Source of the DNA: an uncultured Pelagibacteraceae bacterium
GTDB taxonomy: Bacteria > Pseudomonadota > Alphaproteobacteria > Pelagibacterales > Pelagibacteraceae
Direction: 5' to 3'
DNA: 64,000 bases
NCBI GenBank assembly: GCA_902592445.1
Contig: CACJEN010000002.1
Span: 1 to 64,000, forward strand
A model generated the notes under the pieces. It was not told where the DNA came from and ran no database searches. It saw only the letters and a program-made list of their open reading frames with translations. Shown here piece by piece: positions 30,901 to 40,628 of this stretch. The translations under genes were made by a program, and so were the position numbers. Each line of letters opens with the position of its first letter. Position 1 is the first letter of the stretch.

Positions 30901-32432
30901 ATCAAAAAGAAGGAACAGGTGCTGTAGAGGAAGAGAATTTTACTGACATTGTATCTGAAATCATTGTTAAAACAAATACCGAAACTGCTAGCAAATTGAT
31001 AGATGAAATAAACGAAATCGACACAGAAACAAATCTATCTTTAGAGGTAATTTCAGGAATTTCAGAAAAAGATTCGGCAAAACTAAATGAGCTTTCTGAA
31101 AATAATAAAGACCAAATGGATGAATTAGCGACAGATGCCGTTCAAAAAGCTGAAAATACTTCAGAAGATAGTCAATTAATTGCAAACGTTGTTGCAGTTG
31201 TTAATGATGATTTAGTTAATAAAGTAGTAGAAGAAGTTAGTAAAAATTCAACTGATGAGAAACAAACGTTATCAGCTAAGGTTTTAAAAGCTATTGTAGA
31301 TACAGAGCCAAGTAAAATAGAAAATATTAATGAAGAGACAAAAACAACTATTATCAAACAAACTTTAGAAGCAGCTAAAAATCAGGAAGAAGGTCAGATT
31401 ACAGATGATGAAAATCTTTCAGATGTCGTTGCAGATATTGTAGTTAAAACAGATGTTGATACTGCATCAAAAATTATTGAGGAAGTTAACAATACAGAGA
31501 CAGAAACTTCTTTATCTCTAAAAGTTATGTCAGGAATTTCAGAAAAAGACGCTGATAAAATTAACGAACTTGCAGAAAATAATAAAGAAAATATTGATAA
31601 ATTAACTGAAAAAGCAGTTCAATCAGCCACAAGTTCAGATGAAGATAGCGAATTAATTGCAAAAGTAGTTTCAGTTGCAAGTGATGAAATTGCAAATAAA
31701 GTTGTTGAAGAAGTTAGCAAGACATCAACTGATGAAAAACAAGATTTATCTGCAAAAGTATTAAAAGCAATTGTTGATACAGAACCAAGTAAAATTGAAA
31801 CACTTGATGAGGAGATTAAAGAAAAAGTTATTGAACAAGCAATTGACGCAGCAAAAGATCAACAGGAAAACTTAACTGAAGGACAAACTTTGTCCAATGA
31901 GGAAGACTTAACTAATGTTGTTGCTGATATTGTTACCAAAGCAGATAATGATACAGCTGCAAAAGTTTTAGAAACTTTAAATGAAGCATCAGAAGATACA
32001 GATTCCAAGCTTTCTTTAAGTGTTGTTGAAAATTTAACAAAGAAGGAAAATTATGAGGAAAAAATAGAGATATTGTCTGTGACATCAACTGTTGTGGACG
32101 AAAGTATTAGTAAAATGATGGAAAAAGCAGTTGAACAAGCTGAAACTGAAAACGACATCGAGAAAGTTAAAAATATTGTAGAAAATAGCAAAGGCACATT
32201 ATCGAATAAATTAATAGACAGTGCTAATAAAAATGAAGAGAGTAAGAAAAAGATTACTGAGGTAATAGTAGATATTGTTGAAGAAAATCCCGAAAAGGCA
32301 GTTGAAATTATTGAAAAAAATGAAAACACTACAACTGTTACTGAAACAATTAAAACCAAAATTGAAAATGACGAAGCTGTCACATCTGAAGATTTTGAAG
32401 ATGTGTTTGATACAAATGTTTCTCCTAACTAA
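27936..32432 (+). CDS. Secreted FecR-domain protein with EF-hand/dockerin-like loop and ~160-aa repeats (1498 aa)
   Basis: Signal peptide; FecR-like GSITEIDGEVIAI...LSNMSLGIRGTRFNASV; repeats on the LIAKVVSVASDELANKVVEEVSKNN theme. Confidence 0.88.
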   Translation: MNVSHKKNTLNYRNFFFKIFLLYFFSINIAFSEGNKIGSITEIDGEVIAITEEGDERILDVYDEIFLKDEILIGESSSATIQFDDNTTIVMKELTSLNVSEFEKSGAKQKFQAKVGKGKIIIETGAIAKNADGEMLIDLSNMSLGIRGTRFNASVKPNGNSEVALAEDSFGSVGQIEISSEGETTSLTSTDQVIEVTETREIAQRAQSEEEKQEFKSVNETLVKVSKIDENELTQQLEEKLAKGNLQDANNDGVVDISDVEAAKEIIKEEKKQKIDFIVENSNDDNTTFLSDVIDQSDDQNIGETIEKIIETKDTLVEGVVGNLSDKDNEFITTSTSESAGLIKEKMFETIVAKETDKSAEVLSKVMAKSDEATINSVINNITEKNTNEESKLSLKVMADFSEKSPEKLQTLSETNKDQIDKLAVSAVEKASTSNEDANLIAKVVSVASDELANKVVEEVSKNNTDEKQDLSAKVLKAIVETQPNKIEIIKDEIKDVVIKQTVEAVKTQQETEINVAIEDDLTDAVASIIVSTDNDTASKLIEEVSNIETETNLSLKVMSGISEKDSDKINNLAELNKESIDKLAEKAVQSAKSTKEDSELIAKVVAVASDEIANKVVEEVSKNNTTEKQDLSAKVLKAIVESQPSKIDIINDEIKDIVIKQTVEAVKTQQETETNINIEDDLTDVVAEIIVKTDNNTASKLIEEVSNVETETNLSLKVIAGISEKSAEKFTELTETNKEQVEKLTISAIQKAENTTEDSQRIANVVAIANDELANKVVEEVSKTAVEEKKSLSIKVLKAIVDTEPEKIEIINEDIKEDLIEKAIDATKDQKEGNLIEQEDLTDAVSEIIVKTDATTAAKVIEEINEIDTETNLSLEVISGVSEKDSEKLNELSENNKEQIDELTIDAVQKAENTSEDSELIAQVVSVVNNDLVNVMIEEVSKVSTDEKQTLSAKVLQKIVDTEPDKMEIINEEVKDVMIKQTVESAKNQKEGTGAVEEENFTDIVSEIIVKTNTETASKLIDEINEIDTETNLSLEVISGISEKDSAKLNELSENNKDQMDELATDAVQKAENTSEDSQLIANVVAVVNDDLVNKVVEEVSKNSTDEKQTLSAKVLKAIVDTEPSKIENINEETKTTIIKQTLEAAKNQEEGQITDDENLSDVVADIVVKTDVDTASKIIEEVNNTETETSLSLKVMSGISEKDADKINELAENNKENIDKLTEKAVQSATSSDEDSELIAKVVSVASDEIANKVVEEVSKTSTDEKQDLSAKVLKAIVDTEPSKIETLDEEIKEKVIEQAIDAAKDQQENLTEGQTLSNEEDLTNVVADIVTKADNDTAAKVLETLNEASEDTDSKLSLSVVENLTKKENYEEKIEILSVTSTVVDESISKMMEKAVEQAETENDIEKVKNIVENSKGTLSNKLIDSANKNEESKKKITEVIVDIVEENPEKAVEIIEKNENTTTVTETIKTKIENDEAVTSEDFEDVFDTNVSPN
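28677..28712 (+). other. EF-hand/dockerin-type calcium-binding loop coding segment
   Basis: DANNDGVVDISD fits DxNxDGxxDxxD. Confidence 0.7.
29110..32000 (+). repeat. Long protein-coding tandem repeat, about six units of 159-161 codons
   Basis: The L(I/R)AxVVxVxxD motif recurs at 29253, 29736, 30219, 30696, 31176 and 31653 (spacings 483, 483, 477, 480, 477 nt). Confidence 0.9.
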
Positions 32433-32434
32433 TA

Positions 32435-33763
32435 ATGCATCTATCGAAAAATAAAAAGTATCAGTATTTATTTTACTTAATTTTCTCTATTTTAACAATT
32501 TTTAATGGGGGAAACACAAACTTATTTATCCAATTAAACTTTATTTTCTTAAGCTTATTTTTTTTAGTTTGTTTAAAAGATAAAAATTACAGCCTTCATC
32601 TCAAAAATTTTTTTATAAACAATAAATGGTCGATCTCATTATATATTGTATTTTTAGGTTATTTAATTTTGCAGATTATACCATTTCCTTTAAATTTATT
32701 AAAATTTTTTTCTCCAGAAAAATATAAATATATAGCCCTACTTGGAAATAATTCATATTCACCAATAAGTCTTGATCCCTCAAATTCTTACTTCCAATTT
32801 TTAAATTATGTATCTTTATTATTGATAATATTTATATGCAAAATGATTTTTTATACTGAAAGACATAAGTATAGATTTTATTACTATTTATCATTAATTG
32901 GATTTATCACATCATTTATTGCTATATTATTTTACCTATATGGTAATCCAGATATCCTCATTTTTAAAAATTCTTATTATAAAAACTCTTCTACTGGTTT
33001 TTTTATTAATAGGACTGCTTTAGCGGTTTTTCTCATTTTTTGTCTAATAGCAAGTTTTGAGTTGCTAAAAAATTACGAAGAAAATAAAAATATTCAAAAA
33101 AATGATTATTTTATTCAAAAACTTTATATACGCTTATTTGTAGTATTTATATCCATTGGCATCATCACTTCTTTTTCTAGAATTGGAAATTTTTTACTTT
33201 TAATTACTATATTATTTTATTTGTTATATGAAATTTTTTATACTGAGAGAAAAAATTATTCCTTTAGAATTATAATTCTTTTGATAATACTTTTTGATGT
33301 ATTAATTTTAGGTATTTATTTTGGTAGTTCTGAAATAATAAATAGATTTTACTTTTTAAAAGAGGAATTTACAACAATATCTGGAGAAATTAGTAGTACT
33401 AAAAGATTTGATATAATCAAATTTGGAATTTCAGAATTAAATAATTTTATTTTTTTTGGTTACGGAGCGGGAGGATTTGAAAACTTATTCAAATTAAAAT
33501 TTTTCAATACCTCAAGTCAATTCGCAAATCACGCTCATGCAGATATTATAGAATTTCTTGGTGAATTTGGATTAATTGGTTTTTTCTTACTTTTAAGTAG
33601 TTTTTTTAAGTTTTACTTAGATAAACAGAGCTATAGTTTTGTAAATATCTTATTAATATTTTATTTAATTATAATTTTAACATTTGATTTTACCTTGCAT
33701 ATACCAGTTGTTCAAATTTTATTTGTTATTTTTTTTATTTTAAATAAAAAATTATTCAGTTAA
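32435..33763 (+). CDS. O-antigen ligase/polymerase family membrane protein (WaaL/Wzy-like)
   Basis: Polytopic; FFGYGAGGFENLF...NHAHADIIEFLGEFGLIGFFLLL is the typical Wzy_C pattern. Confidence 0.85.
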   Translation: MHLSKNKKYQYLFYLIFSILTIFNGGNTNLFIQLNFIFLSLFFLVCLKDKNYSLHLKNFFINNKWSISLYIVFLGYLILQIIPFPLNLLKFFSPEKYKYIALLGNNSYSPISLDPSNSYFQFLNYVSLLLIIFICKMIFYTERHKYRFYYYLSLIGFITSFIAILFYLYGNPDILIFKNSYYKNSSTGFFINRTALAVFLIFCLIASFELLKNYEENKNIQKNDYFIQKLYIRLFVVFISIGIITSFSRIGNFLLLITILFYLLYEIFYTERKNYSFRIIILLIILFDVLILGIYFGSSEIINRFYFLKEEFTTISGEISSTKRFDIIKFGISELNNFIFFGYGAGGFENLFKLKFFNTSSQFANHAHADIIEFLGEFGLIGFFLLLSSFFKFYLDKQSYSFVNILLIFYLIIILTFDFTLHIPVVQILFVIFFILNKKLFS

Positions 33764-34945
33764 ATTTGCGTTTGAGCCATCCTTTACTCCACTTTGAATT
33801 ATAGGATTGTAGGAATTAAATAAATCAGTTTGTGGAAGAAGAAGACTTATAGTTCTATTCCACTTAACAATTTCTGTGGGTGGAATAAAAATTATATCCT
33901 TAGCTTGAAGCATAAATTTTCTTCCTGCAATTAAATTTACAGGATTTCTTATATCCAACTGAAAAACATCAACTTCTAAAAATGTGTCAAACTTTTCTCT
34001 GATTACATAAACTTTCTTTGCATTTGCGGTTATTTGATTTAAACCACTAGTTGAAATTAATTCTGTTAATGAATAACCTATGTTAGGAAAATAAACACCA
34101 GGTTTACTTACTTCTCCAAATACGTGTATTGCATCTGAATTTCTGTCAATAAATATTACATCATCTTTTTTTAAATAAAAATTTTCCCTTTCATCAGTTC
34201 CACTAAAAGCATTTGCTAAATTTATTTTATATACTTTATTGTCTCTTCTTAAAAATCCCTTAGTTCCAAATAATTTATCTTCTGCACTAGGATTAAAGTT
34301 TGCTTCAATCGCAGCCTCAATAAGTTTCACTGGTTTTTGATCCAATTTAATTGTTTTTTGATTTCTTACTGCCCCTACAATATAAACTTTACTACTATTA
34401 AACTCCTCAATCTTTATTTGAAGATCAGGATTTTTGTAAAAATCTTTTATTATATCTACTAAAATATTTTGTGCTTGATTTAAAGTTAGTCCATCTAGTT
34501 TTATTTTTCCTATAAATGGTAGATCTATCATACCCTCTTGATCTATAAGATATGTATTGTCCAAATCATCAGTATCAGTTAAATTAATTGAAATAGAGTC
34601 TGCTGGACCTAAAATATACTCGTAGCTATAATTATAAATGGTAGAAAATTTTTTAACTTTATAATCTGCTTCTTCAATTTTCGTTTTATTATAAAAATCA
34701 ATATCATTCTCTGATAATTTATTAATTTTAACGACATTTATACCGACATCTTTAATTGAGTATTCACTTTCAATAATTTTTTTATTTGGTTTTTTTTTAC
34801 TTGGAGATTTGTTGATACCTGGTAATGAAACACAGCTATTCAAAAAAAATAATGCTATTAACCAAAATTTAAATATTTTTTTTACTTTGGACATATTGAT
34901 AGTAATATAATAAACAATTAATCCTTCAAATAATTTGACTAACAA
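33752..34945 (-). CDS. Polysaccharide export outer-membrane protein (Wza-like)
   Basis: Lipoprotein-like FLNSCVS; YILGPADSISINLTDTDDLDNTYLIDQEGMIDLPFIGKIKLDGLTLNQAQ; SLBB-like repeats. Confidence 0.9.
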   Translation of the reverse strand: MLVKLFEGLIVYYITINMSKVKKIFKFWLIALFFLNSCVSLPGINKSPSKKKPNKKIIESEYSIKDVGINVVKINKLSENDIDFYNKTKIEEADYKVKKFSTIYNYSYEYILGPADSISINLTDTDDLDNTYLIDQEGMIDLPFIGKIKLDGLTLNQAQNILVDIIKDFYKNPDLQIKIEEFNSSKVYIVGAVRNQKTIKLDQKPVKLIEAAIEANFNPSAEDKLFGTKGFLRRDNKVYKINLANAFSGTDERENFYLKKDDVIFIDRNSDAIHVFGEVSKPGVYFPNIGYSLTELISTSGLNQITANAKKVYVIREKFDTFLEVDVFQLDIRNPVNLIAGRKFMLQAKDIIFIPPTEIVKWNRTISLLLPQTDLFNSYNPIIQSGVKDGSNANLTE

Positions 34946-35031
34946 AAATGAGTTAAATTATGGACATTTTTACCAGATATTTAGCAAATTATTGAATTTA
35001 TTGTATAAAAGAAATAAAAATCAAATTAATC

Positions 35032-37158
35032 ATGATTGATAGAATTAATTCATTAATTAATATATTTGATGTTGGAGATTTAAAATTTTTCTTTTTAGTA
35101 GCGAAAAAAAATTTAAAGAATCTTATAACCTTATCTCTAATTTTTTCTTTATTGGTTTTTTTAATTTCATCAAATCAAGAAAAAAAATTCCTAAGTAAAG
35201 CAACAATTGTTATTGAGCCAGATGATAATAAAATTGTAAATATCGAAGAGGTTTATTCAATTGAGGCCCAAAGCAATAGAATTAACAATCAAATGGCAAT
35301 TCTAAAAAGTGATGAAGTTCAAGAATATATAGTCAAAGATAAAAAAAATTCAATGAAATTTAAAAATTTATATTCTGAGAATAAACAGAATTTTTTTCAA
35401 AGAATTTTAACTAAAAAGAAAAATATTGATGAAGATTTTTTAAAATCAATTCTCACTGAAAATTTTTCAGTTAGAAATATACCTAGAAGCGACGTTCTTG
35501 AATTATCTTTTGTATCTACAAATCCAAAAATTTCTCAACTTGCCTTGATTTCTATCATAGATTCTTATCAAAGATATGAAATTGACAGCAAAATTCAAAT
35601 AACAAATTATGCAAATCAAAAAATAACTGAAAGACTAAAAGAATTGGTTGCACAAATGGATGTAGCTCAAAAAAAGTTATCTGATTATAAAAGAGAGAAT
35701 AACTTAGTTGATACTGGAAACGTGAAAGAACTTAAAATAAAAGAAATACAGTCAATATCCTCTAGGATAGTGGATGCAAAAAAAAATTATCAAGAACAAC
35801 AAAATGATTTGCTTTCTATTAAAGTTGCTGATGGAGATGTAGATGCTTTGTTAGCAATTAAGGATTTGAGATCAAGAGAAGAAATATCAAATATCAAAGC
35901 AAGTTTAAATGCTAATGAGAGCAACATTCAATCTCTGTCTTTAATATATACAGACAAACACCCAAAAATAATACAAGCTCACGATTTAAATGAAAACTTG
36001 CAGTCACAATTAAAAGATATTTTAGATGAAAACATTCAACAAAAAGCTTTTGAATTAAGTAATTTGGATAATTTTATAAAATTATCTGAAGAGGAACTTC
36101 AAAAAGCAACAGATGAGCTAAGAATTATAGAGGAAAAAGAGGCTGGTATGCTAAAATTTTCAAGAGAAGTTGAAAGTAGCAGAAAGCTATACGAATCTTT
36201 TTTACAAAGAGTTAAAGAAACTAATGAAGCGCAAAACCTACAAGTATCAAAACTAAAAGTAATTGAGACACCAAACTTACCATTAAGTCATTTCTCACCA
36301 CAACCAGCAAAAAATTTTATTTTAGCTTTCTTAATTTCTTTTTTTGCTGTTTACGGATTGCTATATTTTAGAGAAATGAATTCATCTGTAATTAAAAGTC
36401 CAGAAGCAATAGACTCATTAAACATTCCACAAATTGGCATACTTCCTAGAGTAGATAAATTAAAAAGAGGATTTCATATACTACAAATGTTTGTTGAAGA
36501 TGGTGCCTCAAGCTTTGCTGAAGCAATAAGATCCTCTAGAGCAACTATAGAGTCTAAATTTTCAAAAAATAGAAGTTATATGGTTACTTCATCAAATCCT
36601 TCTGAGGGTAAGACAACATTCGCTTTTAATCTCGCACTGTCGTTAGAAAAAGCAAACAAAGTATTATTTATTGAGGCAGACATTCGAAGACCGTCAGTAT
36701 TAAATGGATTTTATCAATTCGATAGAGAAATTTTAGGTTTAGGAGAAATAATTACTGGTACTGCACAATTAAATGAAGCTATTTTCAAAGTTCCAGGTAC
36801 AAATTTAGATATTATTACGTCTGGTGAAAAAAGATTTGATATGTCGGACATTGTAAATAAAGAACAAATAAAAAAATTTTTAGATGTTTTAAAAATGGAA
36901 TATGATTATGTAATCGTAGACTCACCCCCAGTTCAACCTGTTTCTGATACGCTAATTTTAACACAAGCTTCTGATTATAATTTGTTTGTAATAAGATCTG
37001 AAGAAACGAGAACAGCCTCGTTTATGTCTTCAATTAAAAAAATTCAAAATGTCGGTGCTAAAATTAATGGTATAATTATTAATGATCTTGATACATCAAA
37101 AGATAGTTATTATAGTTATTATTACAGTTATTCACCTGAGTATTACACAAAAAACTAA
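35032..37158 (+). CDS. Polysaccharide chain-length determinant / BY-kinase (Wzc-like)
   Basis: Wzz domain, Walker A TSSNPSEGKTTFAFNLALSL, LFIEADIRRPSVL, YVIVDSPPVQPVSDTLIL, Tyr-rich C-terminus DSYYSYYYSYSPEYYTKN. Confidence 0.93.
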   Translation: MIDRINSLINIFDVGDLKFFFLVAKKNLKNLITLSLIFSLLVFLISSNQEKKFLSKATIVIEPDDNKIVNIEEVYSIEAQSNRINNQMAILKSDEVQEYIVKDKKNSMKFKNLYSENKQNFFQRILTKKKNIDEDFLKSILTENFSVRNIPRSDVLELSFVSTNPKISQLALISIIDSYQRYEIDSKIQITNYANQKITERLKELVAQMDVAQKKLSDYKRENNLVDTGNVKELKIKEIQSISSRIVDAKKNYQEQQNDLLSIKVADGDVDALLAIKDLRSREEISNIKASLNANESNIQSLSLIYTDKHPKIIQAHDLNENLQSQLKDILDENIQQKAFELSNLDNFIKLSEEELQKATDELRIIEEKEAGMLKFSREVESSRKLYESFLQRVKETNEAQNLQVSKLKVIETPNLPLSHFSPQPAKNFILAFLISFFAVYGLLYFREMNSSVIKSPEAIDSLNIPQIGILPRVDKLKRGFHILQMFVEDGASSFAEAIRSSRATIESKFSKNRSYMVTSSNPSEGKTTFAFNLALSLEKANKVLFIEADIRRPSVLNGFYQFDREILGLGEIITGTAQLNEAIFKVPGTNLDIITSGEKRFDMSDIVNKEQIKKFLDVLKMEYDYVIVDSPPVQPVSDTLILTQASDYNLFVIRSEETRTASFMSSIKKIQNVGAKINGIIINDLDTSKDSYYSYYYSYSPEYYTKN

Positions 37159-37160
37159 TA

Positions 37161-38573
37161 ATGTTTCGGCTTGAAAAAGTTTTTCAAAATGACGACTCTG
37201 GTTATGTTTTATTTTCGAACTTTATAAAATCTTTTATACTTTTAGCCACAGCCTATATATTTGTAATATTAAGCGATAATTCAATTTATGAATTAACTGA
37301 TTTTAAAATATTTAAAAGTTCCAACTTTTTTTTTTATTCTATTTTATTATCAATCACTTTTTTTATATTTTCATTCTTTTTAGGAAATAAAAAGGAATAT
37401 AAAAAAAATTTCTTATCATTTTTAATGGAGGATGTTTGTAATTTTATTATTTCAGTAATTTGTGTGTTTGCTACGATTTTTATTTTCAGAATTAATTTCA
37501 GCTTAGAATTAAAATTTATTTATTTGTTAACTACCCATATCGTTGTTTTATTTTTAATAAAATTATATTTCAATAATCTTTACCAAAAACTAATTGATAA
37601 AAATATAATACAAAAAAATATTATGATTGTTGGCACCTACAATGATGTCAAAAAAATATTATCAGAAAAATTCGAAAAAATTTTAATTTTTAAATGCTGT
37701 ATGATTACCGATTTAAGTAATTTAAATCAAAAATTAATTAAAAGTGAAATTAAATTTCCTATATTTAATGAAAATGAAGATATAAGATCTATATTGGAAT
37801 ATCATTCATTAGGACAAATTTGGATTTTAAATGGGGATAAAGATAAAACCAATGTTTTGTCAAAAATTTTTAAATATTCTGTCGATACACTTAATATTAA
37901 ATTAGAGGAAGTTCCAAATATCAAGGGAAAAAAGCTTTTAGCTAATAAATATGATTTTGAATTTTATGAGATGTCAAGATTTTATGGTATTAATTTATTT
38001 CTTAAAATTTTAATAGACAAATTTCTTTCATTAATTTTTTTAATAATAGCTTCTCCAATTTTAATTTTTTCTGCAATAGCAATTTATATTGAAGACGGCT
38101 ATCCTATTTTGTTTACTCAAAATAGAACTGGTTGGGATGGAAGAAGATTTAAAATTTATAAATTAAGATCATTAAAAAAGGTATCTTTTGATAAAACATT
38201 ACAAGTTACTAAAGATGATAAAAGACTTTTGAAAATTGGCAAATTAATAAGAAGATATAGTATTGACGAGCTTCCTCAATTTCTTAATGTATTAAATGGA
38301 GATATGTCAATAGTTGGCCCTAGGCCACATATGGTCGAACACGATATTCATTATTCATCTTTATTTAATAATTTTTTAAAAAGACATAAATGTAATCCTG
38401 GTTTGACAGGCTGGGCTCAGGTGAATGGGCTAAGAGGAGCAACACCAAAACCAGAGATTATGGAAAAAAGAATGGATTATGATTTGTGGTATTTAAATAA
38501 TTGGACGATATGGCTTGATTTTTACATAATTTTAAAAACTTTTTATGCTTTAATAAAGTATAAAGGGGATTAG
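37161..38573 (+). CDS. Undecaprenyl-phosphate sugar-1-phosphate transferase (WbaP/WcaJ-like)
   Basis: ILFTQNRTGWDGRRFKIYKLRSL...IDELPQFLNVLNGDMSIVGPRPHMVEHD...GLTGWAQVNGLRG. Confidence 0.93.
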   Translation: MFRLEKVFQNDDSGYVLFSNFIKSFILLATAYIFVILSDNSIYELTDFKIFKSSNFFFYSILLSITFFIFSFFLGNKKEYKKNFLSFLMEDVCNFIISVICVFATIFIFRINFSLELKFIYLLTTHIVVLFLIKLYFNNLYQKLIDKNIIQKNIMIVGTYNDVKKILSEKFEKILIFKCCMITDLSNLNQKLIKSEIKFPIFNENEDIRSILEYHSLGQIWILNGDKDKTNVLSKIFKYSVDTLNIKLEEVPNIKGKKLLANKYDFEFYEMSRFYGINLFLKILIDKFLSLIFLIIASPILIFSAIAIYIEDGYPILFTQNRTGWDGRRFKIYKLRSLKKVSFDKTLQVTKDDKRLLKIGKLIRRYSIDELPQFLNVLNGDMSIVGPRPHMVEHDIHYSSLFNNFLKRHKCNPGLTGWAQVNGLRGATPKPEIMEKRMDYDLWYLNNWTIWLDFYIILKTFYALIKYKGD

Positions 38574-38587
38574 CTTAAATTTGATAT

Positions 38588-39310
38588 ATGGATTTTAAAC
38601 TTTTTACACAAAATTTTTTAACCTATCTGGGTTTAGATGTTAAATCTTATAACTTAAAAAACAGTTTTAATTTTAGACTAAAACATTTTTTAGATTTAAA
38701 GCAGATAGATTGTGTTTTAGATGTGGGTGCAAATAGCGGTCAATTTGCTCTTAATTTAAGAAGAATTGGATATAAAGGGCAAATAATTAGTTTTGAGCCA
38801 ATAACGTCTGCTTATAATGAATTAAAAAAAAATTCAAAAAAAGTAAAAAATTGGGAAGTTTTCAATTTTGCTTTGGGTGATATTGAAGAAGAAACCGAGA
38901 TTAATATTTCACAAAATTCTTTAAGTAGCTCAATTATGAATATGGAAAAAGAGCATTTAATATCTGAACCAAAATCCAAATATATCAGAAGAGAAAAAAT
39001 ATCAATTAAAACTCTTAATAATTTAGATAATGAGATTTTAAAAAAATTTAAAAATATTTATCTCAAAATAGATACACAAGGATATGAGGAAAAAGTACTA
39101 AACGGAGCAACTAATTTAATTAGATTGATAAAAGGATTACAATTAGAAATGAGTATTTATCCAATGTACGAAGGACAATTATTATTTAGTAAGTTTTATG
39201 AAAATATAGAAAATCTAGATTTTGAACTTTGGGACATAAAAAGAACATTTTCAAATCCAGAGACTGGAAAAATTTTACAAATAGATGCAATTTTTTTTAA
39301 AAAAAGTTAA
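38588..39310 (+). CDS. FkbM-family methyltransferase
   Basis: VLDVGANSGQFALNLRRIGYKGQIISFEPITSAYNEL...YLKIDTQGYEEKVLNGA. Confidence 0.92.
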   Translation: MDFKLFTQNFLTYLGLDVKSYNLKNSFNFRLKHFLDLKQIDCVLDVGANSGQFALNLRRIGYKGQIISFEPITSAYNELKKNSKKVKNWEVFNFALGDIEEETEINISQNSLSSSIMNMEKEHLISEPKSKYIRREKISIKTLNNLDNEILKKFKNIYLKIDTQGYEEKVLNGATNLIRLIKGLQLEMSIYPMYEGQLLFSKFYENIENLDFELWDIKRTFSNPETGKILQIDAIFFKKS

Positions 39311-40569
39311 TTCAAAGTATTAAATATTTTTTTTATTTCTAAATTATTTTTTTCTTTTAATAAATTTGTGAGACATATACCTAAAATAATCCATATTAAT
39401 GCATTCAGATAATTAAAAGCAGGTATATTTTCAATACTCATAAAAAAAAAATTACTTATACATATGTAAGATAAATTATGGATGTAAGTATTTTTAACTT
39501 TTGTTAAATTTTTTGCTAAATAAAAATATATTAAGCTAATTAATATTATATAAAATAATCCCCCTTTTAGTAACATTTGTAGAAACCCTACCTCAACTTT
39601 TGATCTTACATAAAAATCTGCACTTGCATAATTATCGTAAGATATAAGATTCAAGAAATAATCGCTGAAATAACTACCCATTGATCCTAAACCTAATATT
39701 AAATCATTATTTTTTTTTAATTCATTATATGTTTCTGTAAATAAAAAAGTTCTTGTATCAACAAATAAATTTTGATTATTTTTATTTTCAATTTCAGCAA
39801 TTAATTGGAAAATGTTTGGACTATTATTTAGCACATCATAGAAAATGAATAATGGAAATAAAAATAAAAATAGAATAAAAAAAATTTTTAGTATTCTAAT
39901 TTTCTGATAAACAATTAACACACAAAATAATGCTAAAAGAATTCGTAATACACCGGATCTGTATTCTTCAGAAAAAAATACAATAATAGATATACAAATC
40001 CCCAATATAATCCAAATTCTTCTTTTATTATTTGAAAAAGAAAAACCTGCTAACAAAGTAAATGAAGATATAAAAAATACATATGGAACATTAAAATTAA
40101 ATAGGAGTGATAATAAAAATAAAATTACACCTACTTGAATTACATTAAGTGAGATTTTTTCGAACCAATAAATAGAATTTTTATTGATACCCCAAAAAAT
40201 AAAAAAAGGCACAATAAACATTGGTCCATACCATATGTTTCCAAATCTTGCATAGATTGGGTTGGAAACGTACAAGTCTGTATTAACAGGAGAAATACGG
40301 AATAGTTGAAATAAACTATAAAATAATAAAATAAATAATAGGAAAACTAAATAATTCGAATTAAATTTTTTTATATCCATTAATTGAAATCCAAAAATTA
40401 AAAAAAAGACCGAAAGATAAATATGAGAGTGAACAATTAATTTTAACAGTGAACCTGCAGAGGCATCTGTAAATTTTAAATATGAGATAAATATTTCACC
40501 TATTATGACTATTATAAAAGATATAAAATAATAATGATTAAAAATATCTTTCTTTAAACGAAATGACAT
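39307..40569 (-). CDS. Polytopic membrane protein, probable O-antigen polymerase (Wzy-like)
   Basis: About ten hydrophobic helices; LGLGSMGSYFSDYF loop; in the polysaccharide locus. Confidence 0.65.
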   Translation of the reverse strand: MSFRLKKDIFNHYYFISFIIVIIGEIFISYLKFTDASAGSLLKLIVHSHIYLSVFFLIFGFQLMDIKKFNSNYLVFLLFILLFYSLFQLFRISPVNTDLYVSNPIYARFGNIWYGPMFIVPFFIFWGINKNSIYWFEKISLNVIQVGVILFLLSLLFNFNVPYVFFISSFTLLAGFSFSNNKRRIWIILGICISIIVFFSEEYRSGVLRILLALFCVLIVYQKIRILKIFFILFLFLFPLFIFYDVLNNSPNIFQLIAEIENKNNQNLFVDTRTFLFTETYNELKKNNDLILGLGSMGSYFSDYFLNLISYDNYASADFYVRSKVEVGFLQMLLKGGLFYIILISLIYFYLAKNLTKVKNTYIHNLSYICISNFFFMSIENIPAFNYLNALIWIILGICLTNLLKEKNNLEIKKIFNTLN

Positions 40570-40628
40570 ATTTATTGTTAATGCATAATATTAAAAATAT
40601 AAAGTTAATATTTAAACTTGATTAATTT

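Noticed and set aside
29110-32000. Periodic repeats as a possible CRISPR array or non-coding satellite
   Set aside because: Period is about 480 nt, the frame is fully open, and differences are mostly codon-preserving; it is a protein repeat.
29071-32383. Several minus-strand ORFs of 60-131 aa inside the FecR repeat gene
   Set aside because: They mirror the repetitive sense coding sequence, are Ser/Phe/Leu-rich low-complexity, and recur with the repeat period; likely by-products of codon bias.
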